From: Atopostipes sp963558565
GTDB lineage: Bacteria; Bacillota; Bacilli; Lactobacillales; Carnobacteriaceae_A
Reading direction: 5' to 3'
Assembly (NCBI GenBank): GCA_963558565.1
Contig: CAUWGX010000004.1
Span: forward strand, 153,313-217,312
Length of the DNA stretch: 64,000 nt
The position numbers and the translations under genes were made by a program. Each line of letters starts with the position of its first letter. Positions within the stretch are counted from its first letter, which is position 1. Below, one piece after another: positions 42,493-51,884 of the stretch. Under the pieces are notes generated by a model that made no database searches, was not told the DNA's origin, and worked only from the letters and a program-made list of their open reading frames with translations.

Positions 42493-44769
42493 TTATTCCG
42501 CTTTATAATCTCCTTCGGTGGCTTTTTGGAGCCATTTAGAAGTGGGGGTGTTTTGGTTGAGTAATTCTTCCGGTGTGCCTTCAAAGATGACATATCCCCC
42601 ATTTTTACCGCCTTCAGGTCCTGTTTCGATGACATAGTCACTGTTTGCGAGGAAGCGCAGGTCGTGTTCAATCATAATGACGGTATTTCCTTGGTCGACT
42701 AAGCGGTTAAAAAGTTTGAGCAAGTGTTCTGAATCTTGCGGATGGAGGCCACGAGAAGGCTCATCTAAAAGATACACTTCACCTTCGTGTTGTAATTCAC
42801 TGGCTAATTTTAACCGCTGCAACTCTCCACCGGACAGAGTACTGGTTGATTGCCCTAACGTGAGGTAACCAAGGCCCACATCCATCAACGCTTGTACCCG
42901 ATTTAAGATCCTTTCATTCGTGAAATACTCTAAACTTTCTTGCACCGTTAATTCCAACATTTCATGAATGTTTTTGCCTTTATAAGTATAAGACAATGCT
43001 TCTTGTGAATAACGTGTGCCGCCACAATGTTCGCAGGGGATAGTGACGGGATCCGCAAAAGCTACATCTGGCTGCAGATAACCTTTTCCGTCACAGACCG
43101 GACAAGCGCCGAGGGAATTGAAACTGAATAAGCCGGCTGGTTGTCCGGTGGCTTTCGCAAAGGTAGCACGAATCGTGTCCATGATGCCCATATAAGTCGC
43201 TAAGGTCGAGCGAGTGGAAATGCCAATTCCTTTTTGGTTAACAACAATCGCTTCGGGATAACGTTCCGTAAATTCGTTAATCATTAAGGAACTTTTACCA
43301 GAACCTGAAACACCCGCAACGGTAATTAGTACCTCTTTCGGCACCTCAATGGAGAGGTCTTTCAGATTGTTTTTCGTCGCATGGTGAATCGGATAAGTGT
43401 CCGACCATTTGCGCGGTTCAGCTTTTAACGTTAACGCTTCATTGAGTGCTTGACCGGTTGGTGTGTCCGCAATATCTGCCAGTGGTCCTTGATAAATCAC
43501 TTCACCGCCATGAACGCCTGCTTCCGGGCCCATTTCAATGATCTGGTCGGCTTCATGCATGATTGCTAAATTGTGCTCGACGACCATGACCGTATTGAAC
43601 TGTTCTTTGAGTTGGTTGAGCGTATCAATCAGTTGCGCAACTTCTTCTGGGTGCAAGCCCGCGCTCGGTTCATCCAAAATATAAGTAAAATTATTTAAAT
43701 TGGATCCTAAATGGCTCGCAATTTTAAGGCGTTGCGCTTCACCGCCGGAAAGGGTTGCGATTGAACGGTTTAAGTTTAAGTACCCTAAGCCCATATGATT
43801 CAGTTGTTCGACAATCGGAATCGCTTGTTGCGTGAGTGGTGTCCCTAAAGGATCGTCAATTTTTTGAAGTTCCGTAAGTAAATCTGAGAGCTCCATTTGA
43901 TACATATCAGCAATATTTTGGCCGTTAATTTTAGAAGCTAAGACTTTGGGATTTAAACCAGTCCCTTCACAAGTCGGACAAGGTTTGGTAGAGCTGACGG
44001 CTTCTACATCCTCTTGATCGACTTCTTTCAGTTTTGAAATATCGCGGTCAATATAAAGCCGTTGGAAACGGGGCAATAAGCCATCCCATTTGGAACGATG
44101 ATCACCATTCTTGGTGCGAAAAGGCATAATGACTTCTTCGCCTGCTGGAGGCCCATACAGAAAGAGCTCTAGCTTATCTTCCGGCCAATCTTTCAAAGGC
44201 GTATCGGGATCAAAAATGCCGCCTGTCATCATCCAGCGACCTTGCCACCCTGAGGGGGATAAAGGTTTGAACTGGACGGCATAATCGCTTAAAGATTTGT
44301 CGAAATCCACGAGCTTATGCAGGTCAGGGGTAATAATTTCTTTATTTCCCGAACAAGTCGGACATTGCCCGAAAGAACTTTGACTAGAAAAGTCGATCGC
44401 TTCGCCGATTTGTGGTTCCCCAATTCGAGAATAGAGCAGTCGAATCAATGGGCCTAAATCCATATAACTACCGACATTGGAACGCTGATTTCCTTGAATT
44501 TGCCGCTGTTCAATCACAATGACCGAAGTGAGGTGTTTCATCACATCCGCTTGCGGCCGTTCATGGAGTTCCATATGGCGGCGTAAATATTGAGAATAAT
44601 TTTGTTCCATCTGTCGTTGGCTTTCCGCCGCAATCGTATCAAAGACCACCGAACTTTTTCCTGAACCTGAAATCCCTGTAAAGACGAGCAATTTATTTTT
44701 AGGAAGCGTGAGATCAGCGTTTTTTAAGTTGTTTTCACGCATTCCTTGTAACCTAATTTGATCTTCCAC
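42493..44769 (-). CDS. UvrA-like ABC ATPase (UvrA2/DrrC-type)
   Basis: Protein of 758 residues with two ABC ATPase halves: Walker A FTGISGSGKSSVVFDT and GVSGSGKSSLMINE, signatures TLSGGEAQRLKIA and TLSGGELQRLKLA, Walker B YILDEPSAGLHPEE and YLLDEPSRGLHPQD. Zinc-type CxxC pairs are in CPTCSGNKE, CPTCEGTG, CPVCDGKG and CEHCGGTR. It is about 180 residues shorter than canonical UvrA and starts directly at the first ATPase, as UvrA2 paralogues do by lacking the UvrB-binding region. Such proteins are linked to tolerance of DNA-binding drugs. GTG follows AGGAGG. Single gene. Confidence 0.87.
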   Translation of the reverse strand: MEDQIRLQGMRENNLKNADLTLPKNKLLVFTGISGSGKSSVVFDTIAAESQRQMEQNYSQYLRRHMELHERPQADVMKHLTSVIVIEQRQIQGNQRSNVGSYMDLGPLIRLLYSRIGEPQIGEAIDFSSQSSFGQCPTCSGNKEIITPDLHKLVDFDKSLSDYAVQFKPLSPSGWQGRWMMTGGIFDPDTPLKDWPEDKLELFLYGPPAGEEVIMPFRTKNGDHRSKWDGLLPRFQRLYIDRDISKLKEVDQEDVEAVSSTKPCPTCEGTGLNPKVLASKINGQNIADMYQMELSDLLTELQKIDDPLGTPLTQQAIPIVEQLNHMGLGYLNLNRSIATLSGGEAQRLKIASHLGSNLNNFTYILDEPSAGLHPEEVAQLIDTLNQLKEQFNTVMVVEHNLAIMHEADQIIEMGPEAGVHGGEVIYQGPLADIADTPTGQALNEALTLKAEPRKWSDTYPIHHATKNNLKDLSIEVPKEVLITVAGVSGSGKSSLMINEFTERYPEAIVVNQKGIGISTRSTLATYMGIMDTIRATFAKATGQPAGLFSFNSLGACPVCDGKGYLQPDVAFADPVTIPCEHCGGTRYSQEALSYTYKGKNIHEMLELTVQESLEYFTNERILNRVQALMDVGLGYLTLGQSTSTLSGGELQRLKLASELQHEGEVYLLDEPSRGLHPQDSEHLLKLFNRLVDQGNTVIMIEHDLRFLANSDYVIETGPEGGKNGGYVIFEGTPEELLNQNTPTSKWLQKATEGDYKAE

Positions 44770-44911
44770 ACAATAACCTCCTAGACTAAACTGTTCTTTT
44801 ACTATAACACTAAAAATACCGCCTGTAAGTGCCTGTGCTTTACGCTCTTTGTTTGTTTTAAAAAAAGCAGAGGTGAAATAAAATTTTTCTAGTCAACACC
44901 GAAAAAAATCA

Positions 44912-44957
44912 AAAACCTATAAAGCTCTCGCTTAAAAACGAGGGTTTTATAGGTTTT
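44912..44957 (-). terminator. Terminator downstream of the amidase gene
   Basis: AAAACCTATAAA (44912-44923) pairs with TTTATAGGTTTT (44946-44957), with inner CTCG/CGAG. T-rich tails exist on both strands; it most likely serves the minus-strand amidase. Confidence 0.75.
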
Positions 44958-44976
44958 GTTTCCTGCATGAAAGAAT

Positions 44977-46212
44977 TTATTTTTCGAAATTCTCCATGAT
45001 CTGGAGGGCTTTTTGAACAAGCTTTTGGTCACTGTTTTGGGTGCTGAGGAGCGAAAGCCCTAAAGGCACTTGGTCAAATTCCGCTAAAGGTAAACTAATT
45101 TGTGGGTTGCCAGAAAGAGGCGAGACACACAGTAATTCACTAGTCTGTAAACGCGACGCATTGATTTCTGCTTCCGTACTGGTTCTTAAAGGCGCTACCG
45201 AAGCGGCAGAAGGAAGACACATGACAGTTTCTTCATCAATCACTTCATCGATGCGTGCTTTAATCTTTTCTCTTTCAGCTAAAGCTTTTCGATATTCCGT
45301 TAACGTAATTTGCGAAGCCGCTTCTAAGCGACTACCTGGCCCTTCCGATAAACGAGGACGATATTTGCGAATCCAACCGCCATAATTTTCCCACACTTCA
45401 TAGGATTGAATCGTTTGGAGCGTGTTAACCCACTGTTCTAAATCCACATCACTAATGTCGGCATAAATCACTTCGTCGAAGAAGCCTTTGGCGTGTTCAA
45501 CAGCCGGTTTTAGGGCGTCTTTCAACTCTTGACTGACACAATTAAAGCTATCTTCGGCGACGAGTAATTTTTTGAAGGGCGTTTCTTTTTCATCTGCACC
45601 TAATATCACATTAGCGACTTTTCGAAACACTTCCGGGTCCTGCGCCACAAAGCCCGAGGAATCTAGACTAGCAGAGTAAGGCGCTTGGCCGTCGGTAGGG
45701 ATTCTGCCGATCGAAGCTCGAAGCCCTAGAATCCCTGTATAAGAAGGTGGGATGCGGATCGAACCTAAACAATCGGTCCCGATCGCAAAATCGACTAAAC
45801 CACCTGCAGCGGCCGCAGCTGTTCCACTCGAAGAGCCGCCACAGTAACGCCTAGGATCTTGCGGGTTGATCGGCGAACCGTAATGCCAATTTTCCCCACT
45901 CAAACTAAACATCAACTCATCGCAGACCGTCTTTCCCACCAAATCTGCGCCTGCTTCCAGTACATTGGTCACTAGACTCGCCGTAGCTTCTGCCGGTTCG
46001 TGCGTTCTGAGCCATTCGGGATGGCCGATACTATAAGTCGAACCTAAAATTTCAAAAGCATCTTTAATCCCAAAAGTTAAACCGGCTAAAGGACCTTCTT
46101 CCAAACCTGACAGGGCAATATGGTTATCGCGCACAAAAGCTTGCAGCGGATCATAAGGCGGTTGTGCGGATACCGACAGTTTTTGATTATTCAACATTTT
46201 ATTGATTGACAA
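44977..46212 (-). CDS. Amidase signature family enzyme
   Basis: Amidase of 411 residues with the Ser-cisSer-Lys triad: Lys in TFGIKDAFEI, cis-Ser in CGGSSSGTAAA, nucleophile Ser in GTDCLGSIRIP. The nearby GLVDFAIGTD and GILGLRASIGRIP segments are typical. It is shorter than most family members (about 470), mainly at the C-terminus, and is not in a gatCAB operon, so a small-molecule amide is the likely substrate. TTG at 46212 follows AAAGGAG by nine bases; an ATG five codons in is an alternative. Confidence 0.85.
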   Translation of the reverse strand: MSINKMLNNQKLSVSAQPPYDPLQAFVRDNHIALSGLEEGPLAGLTFGIKDAFEILGSTYSIGHPEWLRTHEPAEATASLVTNVLEAGADLVGKTVCDELMFSLSGENWHYGSPINPQDPRRYCGGSSSGTAAAAAGGLVDFAIGTDCLGSIRIPPSYTGILGLRASIGRIPTDGQAPYSASLDSSGFVAQDPEVFRKVANVILGADEKETPFKKLLVAEDSFNCVSQELKDALKPAVEHAKGFFDEVIYADISDVDLEQWVNTLQTIQSYEVWENYGGWIRKYRPRLSEGPGSRLEAASQITLTEYRKALAEREKIKARIDEVIDEETVMCLPSAASVAPLRTSTEAEINASRLQTSELLCVSPLSGNPQISLPLAEFDQVPLGLSLLSTQNSDQKLVQKALQIMENFEK

Positions 46213-46275
46213 ATGAACAAACTCCTTTCAAAATCCAGTTTCATTCGAACGAAAATGAGGACCGTTTTCATACGC

Positions 46276-46304
46276 AGCATACTAATAAAAACGAGGAAAT
46301 GCAA
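46276..46304 (-). promoter_or_regulatory. Promoter of the amidase gene
   Basis: On the minus strand TTGCAT, 17 bases, TATGCT. This leaves a leader of about 57 bases before the TTG start. The rest of the 46213-46537 gap shows no gene. Confidence 0.5.
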
Positions 46305-46537
46305 CGAGAAGGAGTGAGGAAGAAAGTTAGTGTAATTTTGAAGCAGGTAGAGATGCGTATAGTAATGGTTCATATCATTTAAAAGACAGGGGAGAGAAGT
46401 TTTGATTTTGTAATTGACTTCTATTTATCCAATCCCTTTTCATGCTAAGATACGTATAGAGTATTGATGAACGCTTCCTAATGTACAAAATAGAGAAAAT
46501 AAAAACATGAAGATTTCGGAAAAGGGGATATTGTGTA

Positions 46538-49500
46538 ATGAATGATAGAGTGTTAGAGGCTTGGCTGTTGACGGAAGCTTGTCAACCGGGTGAGCTTCCT
46601 GACTTGAAAAATAACATAAAAGGACAAGATTTTTTAATCAATCAGAAGCAGCAAAGAAAAAAAGTACAAACATTAAAGACAGATCAGATACTGCCTTGGA
46701 GTAATAAGTATTTTGAGCTCAATCCCGCCGTGAATAAAGATGAAAAAAAGCACTATATAAGACAGTTTAATATTTATGGCGCTTGCTATCCAAAGTATTA
46801 TATCGAAAGATTTTTGAAAAGCCACTTTAAAAATACTGAAGACGTTATAAATGAAGCGCGTGGGACATGTTTTAGTTACGTAATGACTGTTGATGAAAAT
46901 GGACGAGTGATTGACGAGACGATAAATGTACCAATGATTGCTACTGTTTTAAAAACTTTAAAAGAAAAGGGTCAATTAGAAAACGTAACAGAAACTCATC
47001 AAAAAGCTCTAGAAGATTTTGAAGCAGAAGTTTCAGAGCTGGTTTCTGAGAATAAGTTAGATCAAGAAATTTTAAAGAAAATTAATCAAGCATTTACTCG
47101 CTATTTTTATGTATTTCCACATATTGAACATGGACATAACAACTATTTTAGCATTGAAAAGGTTAGAGAAGGTATGGCTTCTAACCAATTTTTTAATAGT
47201 TTTTACATAAAAGATTTGGAAAAAATTAAGGAATATGGATTAAATGACACACTCAAAGATTTCATCAACGGTGTTCCAAAAGAGGATAGAAAGGATATTG
47301 ATGACAATCCGGAATATATTGAAAAAATCTTAGAACCTAAAAATTTACCAGATGGACGTTGGCCTTCTTTAGTCGAACATCGTTTATCTTTGATGCAACA
47401 AGTAGCTGTTAATCAAATTTCTACTACTGAAACGACTATTTCTTCTGTAAATGGACCACCTGGTACAGGTAAAACAACTTTATTAAAAGATTTATTTGCG
47501 GATTTAGTTGTAAAAAGAGCTGAAAAAATGCTTCAGTTTGATCAGCCATCAAAGGCGATCGTATCTGGAAAATTACATAGTACCGATCAATACACTACTT
47601 ATCAACTTGCTGAAGAATTACAAGGATTTAAAATGGTGGTAGCTTCAAGTAATAATGGAGCAGTAGAAAATATATCGAATGAATTACCTTTAAAAGAAGA
47701 AATCGCTCGTTTTTCATACAACTCTAATGACCATACGTTGCAATTTCCTGATTATGAGAAGCAGTATACTGAAGTTGCGAAAGATTTAGAAGAGCTTAAT
47801 CGCTTTTCTGAAGCAATGACAGGGAAGCCTTCTTGGGGATTATTTTCTGGTGTGTTTGGAAAGAAAGATAATATTGACAAGGTGATGAAGGTCCTACAAA
47901 GCCAGAAGGACAAGGAAGAAAGTGAACCACATACACTGGCGGACTGGCTCATGTATCGTTCTGAAGAAACAGCGTATAAGGTTCAGCTTGAAGATTGGAA
48001 TAAAGCGCGGAAAGATTTTAAAAATGAACTTCAAATCGTTCGTCAGTTAAAAGAGGCGATGCAAGAGGGATATCAGCTTGTCCAAGAGATGAACGAATTA
48101 TCTATAAGATTAGAGCCACTTAAAGACGAATATCAAGAAATAGATAGAAAAATTCAACAAATGAAACAAGAAGAGCATGCACTAGCGAATAAAGTGAAAC
48201 AGCTGAAAAGTGAGGAACCAAATTGGCAAGAGCATATTGATGACTTGTCTATCCAAGAAGAGGCTTTGCCTAAAGAAAATTTCATTAAAAGAATTATTCA
48301 TTCACTTGCTGGGGAAACGACTGCAGAAAGACAGAGAATTAAAAATAAAAAAGCAGAAGTGATTAAGGAGAAACAATCCTATAGAAAAGAGATCGAACAA
48401 AACAAGCAACAACTTTCTTCTATTGAAAAGAAAAAAGGAAAACAAATGAAAAGACAGGAAAAAATAACATCAGAATGGCGTATGATGAAAAGTAAGGAGA
48501 CGGAATTAGAAAGATTTAAGGAGAAAAATCCTGATGTAACTGTTCCTGATTCAGAATTCTGGCTAGCGGAAAACTATGATCAACGTCAAGAAACAGTTCT
48601 CTGGATTTCAGATGAATTGCAATTTCATAGAGGTTTACTTTTCATTCGTGCGATGATTTTACATAAACATTTATTAATTGCTAATGCCTATAAAGTGAAG
48701 AGAAGTTTGGATAACTTAGCTTTTAGTCGTAAAGATGAAGTGGAAAAGAAAAAACATGCTTGGGAAATTTTACATTTGATCACGTCAGTGATTAGTACAA
48801 CCTTTGCCAGTTTAGGAAGAATGTATGAAGAAATGCCTCAAGACTTTATTGATTATCTTTTTATTGATGAAGCAGGACAAGCCGTTCCGCAAGCTGCAGC
48901 AGGTGCATTATGGCGTTCTAAAAAAGCGATTGTTGTTGGAGACCCTATTCAAATTGAACCTGTTTTTTCATTAGAAGCGTCCTTGATCGATGAAATTCGT
49001 AAGTCGCATGCTATTGATGAGCGCTTGTTAAGTATAGAATCATCGGTGCAATCAATCGCTGATCAGGCGAATTTTTATGGAACAATGAAAAACCCAGAAA
49101 CCTGGCTTGGTATCCCGTTGTGGGTACATCGTCGCTGTGTGAATCCCATGTTTGATATTGCTAATAAGATTGCTTACGAAAATAAAATGGTGCTTCCCAG
49201 TTATGTAAAAGAAGCAGAGAAGAAGGACCAAATGGTTCGTTCTTATTGGTATGACATCAAAGGAAAAGCTACCCATAAACAATTTGTTCCTGAACAACAA
49301 GAAAAAATAATCGAACTACTGACAGCAGATTGGAAAAATAACTCAAAAGAAACACCTGATGTCTACGTTATTACACCATTTACTGCTATAAAATCAAAAA
49401 TTCAATCGGCAGTAAAGAAGATGCTAGTAGAAAAATTAAAAGTAAGTAAAAAAGAAGCCAGTAGATGGGTTGAAAGCTCCATTGGCACGGTTCATACTTT

Positions 49501-49711
49501 TCAAGGAAAAGAAGCGGAGAAAGTCTATTTTGTTATTGGAACAGATGCTAGTCAAAAAGGGGCGGCTAATTGGTCCTGTATGAAACCTAATATCCTTAAT
49601 GTAGCCGTTACTCGAGCTGAAAAAGAGTTTCATATTATTGGAGATTATCAGCGTTTTAAAACACTTAATTTTTATCAGACGATTGCTCAATATAGTCAGG
49701 TGGTAAAATGA
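46538..49711 (+). CDS. Large SF1 (UPF1/DNA2-like) helicase
   Basis: Protein of 1057 residues. An unrecognised N-terminal region (1-270) precedes an SF1B helicase: Walker A VNGPPGTGKTTLLKD at about 305, VVASSNNGAVENI (motif Ia), a long coiled-coil insertion at about 500-670 rich in Glu, Lys and Gln, Walker B LFIDEAGQAVPQAA at about 774, VVGDPIQIEP, then C-terminal VITPFTAIKSKI, TVHTFQGKEAEKV and LNVAVTRAEKEF at about 1022. It is an isolated gene, not next to recBCD-like genes. AT-rich composition compared with its right neighbours suggests acquisition. A role in nucleic-acid processing or phage defence is inference. Confidence 0.85.
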   Translation: MNDRVLEAWLLTEACQPGELPDLKNNIKGQDFLINQKQQRKKVQTLKTDQILPWSNKYFELNPAVNKDEKKHYIRQFNIYGACYPKYYIERFLKSHFKNTEDVINEARGTCFSYVMTVDENGRVIDETINVPMIATVLKTLKEKGQLENVTETHQKALEDFEAEVSELVSENKLDQEILKKINQAFTRYFYVFPHIEHGHNNYFSIEKVREGMASNQFFNSFYIKDLEKIKEYGLNDTLKDFINGVPKEDRKDIDDNPEYIEKILEPKNLPDGRWPSLVEHRLSLMQQVAVNQISTTETTISSVNGPPGTGKTTLLKDLFADLVVKRAEKMLQFDQPSKAIVSGKLHSTDQYTTYQLAEELQGFKMVVASSNNGAVENISNELPLKEEIARFSYNSNDHTLQFPDYEKQYTEVAKDLEELNRFSEAMTGKPSWGLFSGVFGKKDNIDKVMKVLQSQKDKEESEPHTLADWLMYRSEETAYKVQLEDWNKARKDFKNELQIVRQLKEAMQEGYQLVQEMNELSIRLEPLKDEYQEIDRKIQQMKQEEHALANKVKQLKSEEPNWQEHIDDLSIQEEALPKENFIKRIIHSLAGETTAERQRIKNKKAEVIKEKQSYRKEIEQNKQQLSSIEKKKGKQMKRQEKITSEWRMMKSKETELERFKEKNPDVTVPDSEFWLAENYDQRQETVLWISDELQFHRGLLFIRAMILHKHLLIANAYKVKRSLDNLAFSRKDEVEKKKHAWEILHLITSVISTTFASLGRMYEEMPQDFIDYLFIDEAGQAVPQAAAGALWRSKKAIVVGDPIQIEPVFSLEASLIDEIRKSHAIDERLLSIESSVQSIADQANFYGTMKNPETWLGIPLWVHRRCVNPMFDIANKIAYENKMVLPSYVKEAEKKDQMVRSYWYDIKGKATHKQFVPEQQEKIIELLTADWKNNSKETPDVYVITPFTAIKSKIQSAVKKMLVEKLKVSKKEASRWVESSIGTVHTFQGKEAEKVYFVIGTDASQKGAANWSCMKPNILNVAVTRAEKEFHIIGDYQRFKTLNFYQTIAQYSQVVK

Positions 49712-49918
49712 GTCTTTAAGTAAAAAACGAGACTGCAGGACAAAAAAGAGAATTAAAACACAAGGTGCATGATAAATTTTAAAAAATCACTAGAAGCTGG
49801 AGAAAGATCCAATTCTTTTCGGGTTTAAAAAATAATAATTAAAATACTCAGTGCTAAAAACAATAATGTATAGTATAATAATATGTATATTATTTTAAAT
49901 AGGTAGAGGAGTATGAGG

Positions 49919-51097
49919 ATGAAAAATTGGATTGTGATCGCTTGGCTGATCATATTTTTTCCGGTAGGTTTATACTTAATGTTTAAGCATACGGATTGGT
50001 CGAGGAAAGTAAAGACAGCGGTGACTGTTATTTTTAGTTTATTTACTGTGCTTTTAATCACTACTGGAGCTGTCCTGGATTTTATATTTGTGCAGTCATT
50101 CTTTAGTATATTTATTGGATTTATCATGCTTGTTTATTCGCTAATCACGAAAAGAAATAAACGGTATGGCGCTATTGTTCTAGTTTTAAGTGTTCTTCTA
50201 ACGGGTTGTTTAGCTCCAGATACAGAGGCAGATAACGCGGATCAAGAAGCGATTGAACAAGAAGAACAAAGATTAGAAGAGGAAGAAGAGGAAAAAGAAC
50301 GACAGGCAGAAGCTGAACGGCTGAGAAAAGAAGCAATTGCTGCTATTGAAGTCGTTGAAGAAGAACCTACCCAAAAAAATTACGATAAAGCCGTCCAACA
50401 ACTTGAAAATATGTTGGATACGGATGAAGCACTCGAAAAAAGACTAGAAGAAGTCAAAGCGGATGTTGAGGAATATGAGGAACAACTCGCCCAAGCGAAG
50501 GAAGCTTTAAAAGAAGCGGAAGAGGACAAAGATCGAGCTACTTACGATAAAGCTTATGAACTCATTCACTCTTTAGCAGTCCCAAATTCTCTTTTAGAAA
50601 AGAAATTAACGAAACTAGATGAAGAACTCACGGAAATTGAAGAAGAAGAGCAACGAATTGCTGAAAAAGAAGAAGAGGAAAGAAAAGCTCAGGAAGAAGC
50701 TGAAAGAAAAGCCAAAGAAGAGGAAGAGGCAGAAAAAGAACGAATCGCTGCGGAACAAAAAGAGGCAGAAGAAGCCGAAAAGAAAGCAGCTCAAGAAGCG
50801 CAAGAAAAGAAGGCGAATGAAAGTCGTTCAAGCGGAAATGCTGGTGGCTCTAGCGACTCTCAATCAAGTGGAAGTTCTAACAGCTCTAATCGCTCACAAT
50901 CAAGTGAAGCCCCTGCTTCTACCCCAGCACCTGGTGAATATGTTGACGAAAATGGAAATGGGTTAATTAAGGGAAGCAGCGGCGGCATCTATCATGTGCC
51001 TGGAAGTACCTACTACGATCGCACAACGAATCCCGTTCAAATGTTTAAAACGGTAGGAGAAGCTCAAGCAGCTGGATATCGAGCGCCGAAGAGGTAA
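49919..51097 (+). CDS. Membrane-anchored coiled-coil protein with C-terminal sunset domain
   Basis: Protein of about 392 residues. Residues 1-80 hold two or three hydrophobic segments. A further hydrophobic stretch ends in LSVLLTGC at about 98, an internal lipobox look-alike. Then come two similar helical repeats (about 140-175 and 195-225, each with a YDKA motif), a Glu/Lys/Ala-rich coiled coil to about 300, a Ser/Gly/Asn linker, and a C-terminal 45-residue sunset domain (GLIKGSSGGIYHVPGSTYY, then MFKTVGEAQAAGYR). The ATG at 49919 is chosen because GAGGAG is seven bases upstream; the one at 49913 is too close. It looks like a small membrane protein fused to a sunset lipoprotein. Function unknown. 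Confidence 0.75.
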   Translation: MKNWIVIAWLIIFFPVGLYLMFKHTDWSRKVKTAVTVIFSLFTVLLITTGAVLDFIFVQSFFSIFIGFIMLVYSLITKRNKRYGAIVLVLSVLLTGCLAPDTEADNADQEAIEQEEQRLEEEEEEKERQAEAERLRKEAIAAIEVVEEEPTQKNYDKAVQQLENMLDTDEALEKRLEEVKADVEEYEEQLAQAKEALKEAEEDKDRATYDKAYELIHSLAVPNSLLEKKLTKLDEELTEIEEEEQRIAEKEEEERKAQEEAERKAKEEEEAEKERIAAEQKEAEEAEKKAAQEAQEKKANESRSSGNAGGSSDSQSSGSSNSSNRSQSSEAPASTPAPGEYVDENGNGLIKGSSGGIYHVPGSTYYDRTTNPVQMFKTVGEAQAAGYRAPKR

Positions 51098-51146
51098 AAA
51101 ATATATCAACGTAAAGAAATACATGAACTAAATAATCTATGTGAAG

Positions 51147-51188
51147 AATAAGGACTGAGACCTAGAAATGGTTTTAGTCCTTATTTTT
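51147..51188 (+). terminator. Terminator after the sunset-domain gene
   Basis: AATAAGGACT (51147-51156) pairs with AGTCCTTATT (51176-51185), followed by T. Confidence 0.75.
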
Positions 51189-51197
51189 GTTTCTATT

Positions 51198-51686
51198 GCG
51201 GTCAGAGTAGGGGCAGCGGATATTGGGGATCCGACATTGGTCGAGGATATTCCTTTAGCCTTTGCTGAAAAAGTTATGCAAAAAATACAAACCATGATCG
51301 AAATTGAAGTCGACAAGATGAAAACAAGTGCGGAGGATGTCGATTTAATTTTAGTCGGGGGCGGAGCTGTAGTGGTTCCTCAGACCTTAAAAGGAGTCGC
51401 CCATATTTATAAGGATGAAAATGCGGGGGTCGCTAATGCGATTGGCGCTTCTATTGCTCAAATTAGCGGCCAATTTGAAAAGATTTATATTTATTCCCAA
51501 ACTCCGCGAGCGGAAAGTATGCAAGATGCCCAAGAAAATGCGGCGAAGCAAGCCGAGTTAGCAGGAGCTGAAACAGGTTCGACAGAACTTGTGGAGATTG
51601 AAGAAACGCCGTTAGCTTATTATCCAGAAAACGCGACGCGTATCAAAGCGAAAGTTGTCGGTGACATGAAAGGGCTCGTCCCTTAA
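51198..51686 (+). pseudogene. C-terminal remnant of a hydantoinase/oxoprolinase family protein
   Basis: From about 51198 the frame reads RVGAADIGDPTLVEDIP, then LILVGGGAVVVPQTLKG and ANAIGASIAQISGQFEKI, the C-terminal hallmark of HyuA-type hydantoinase/oxoprolinase proteins, to an intact stop. The roughly 340 N-terminal residues of the family, including its ATPase-like start, are missing. The fragment begins in the tail of the preceding terminator, so a deletion joined it to the sunset gene. No ribosome site or start belongs to it. Confidence 0.8.
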
Positions 51687-51702
51687 AATAGCCATTAAAA
51701 AG

Positions 51703-51742
51703 AAACGCAGGAGCTGCAACATGGCTTCTGTGTTTTTATTTT
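51703..51742 (+). terminator. Terminator after the hydantoinase remnant
   Basis: AAACGCAGGAGC (51703-51714) pairs with GCTTCTGTGTTT (51724-51735) with two G-U pairs, then T-rich sequence. Confidence 0.7.
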
Positions 51743-51827
51743 TAGGCCACGGGAAATGCCTGTTGTTCCTGATTGTGCTGAAATGAAAAGATTGGTACAA
51801 TTATTTTAAGTATTTTTTGAAAGCGTT

Positions 51828-51841
51828 TTATAAGAAAGGAG
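51828..51841. promoter_or_regulatory. cre-like site
   Basis: TGAAAGCGTTTTAT, 44 bases before the DUF218 lipoprotein start. It matches the TGNAANCGNT core only. Confidence 0.4.
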
Positions 51842-51884
51842 GTTTGAATGAGAAAGACCATTTAAAAAACGGAGGAGAAGCATT

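Noticed and set aside
50615..50966. Several overlapping frames in the charged repeat region
   Set aside because: They are Phe/Leu-rich or Lys-rich alternative readings of the Glu/Lys coiled-coil codons of the sunset-domain gene.
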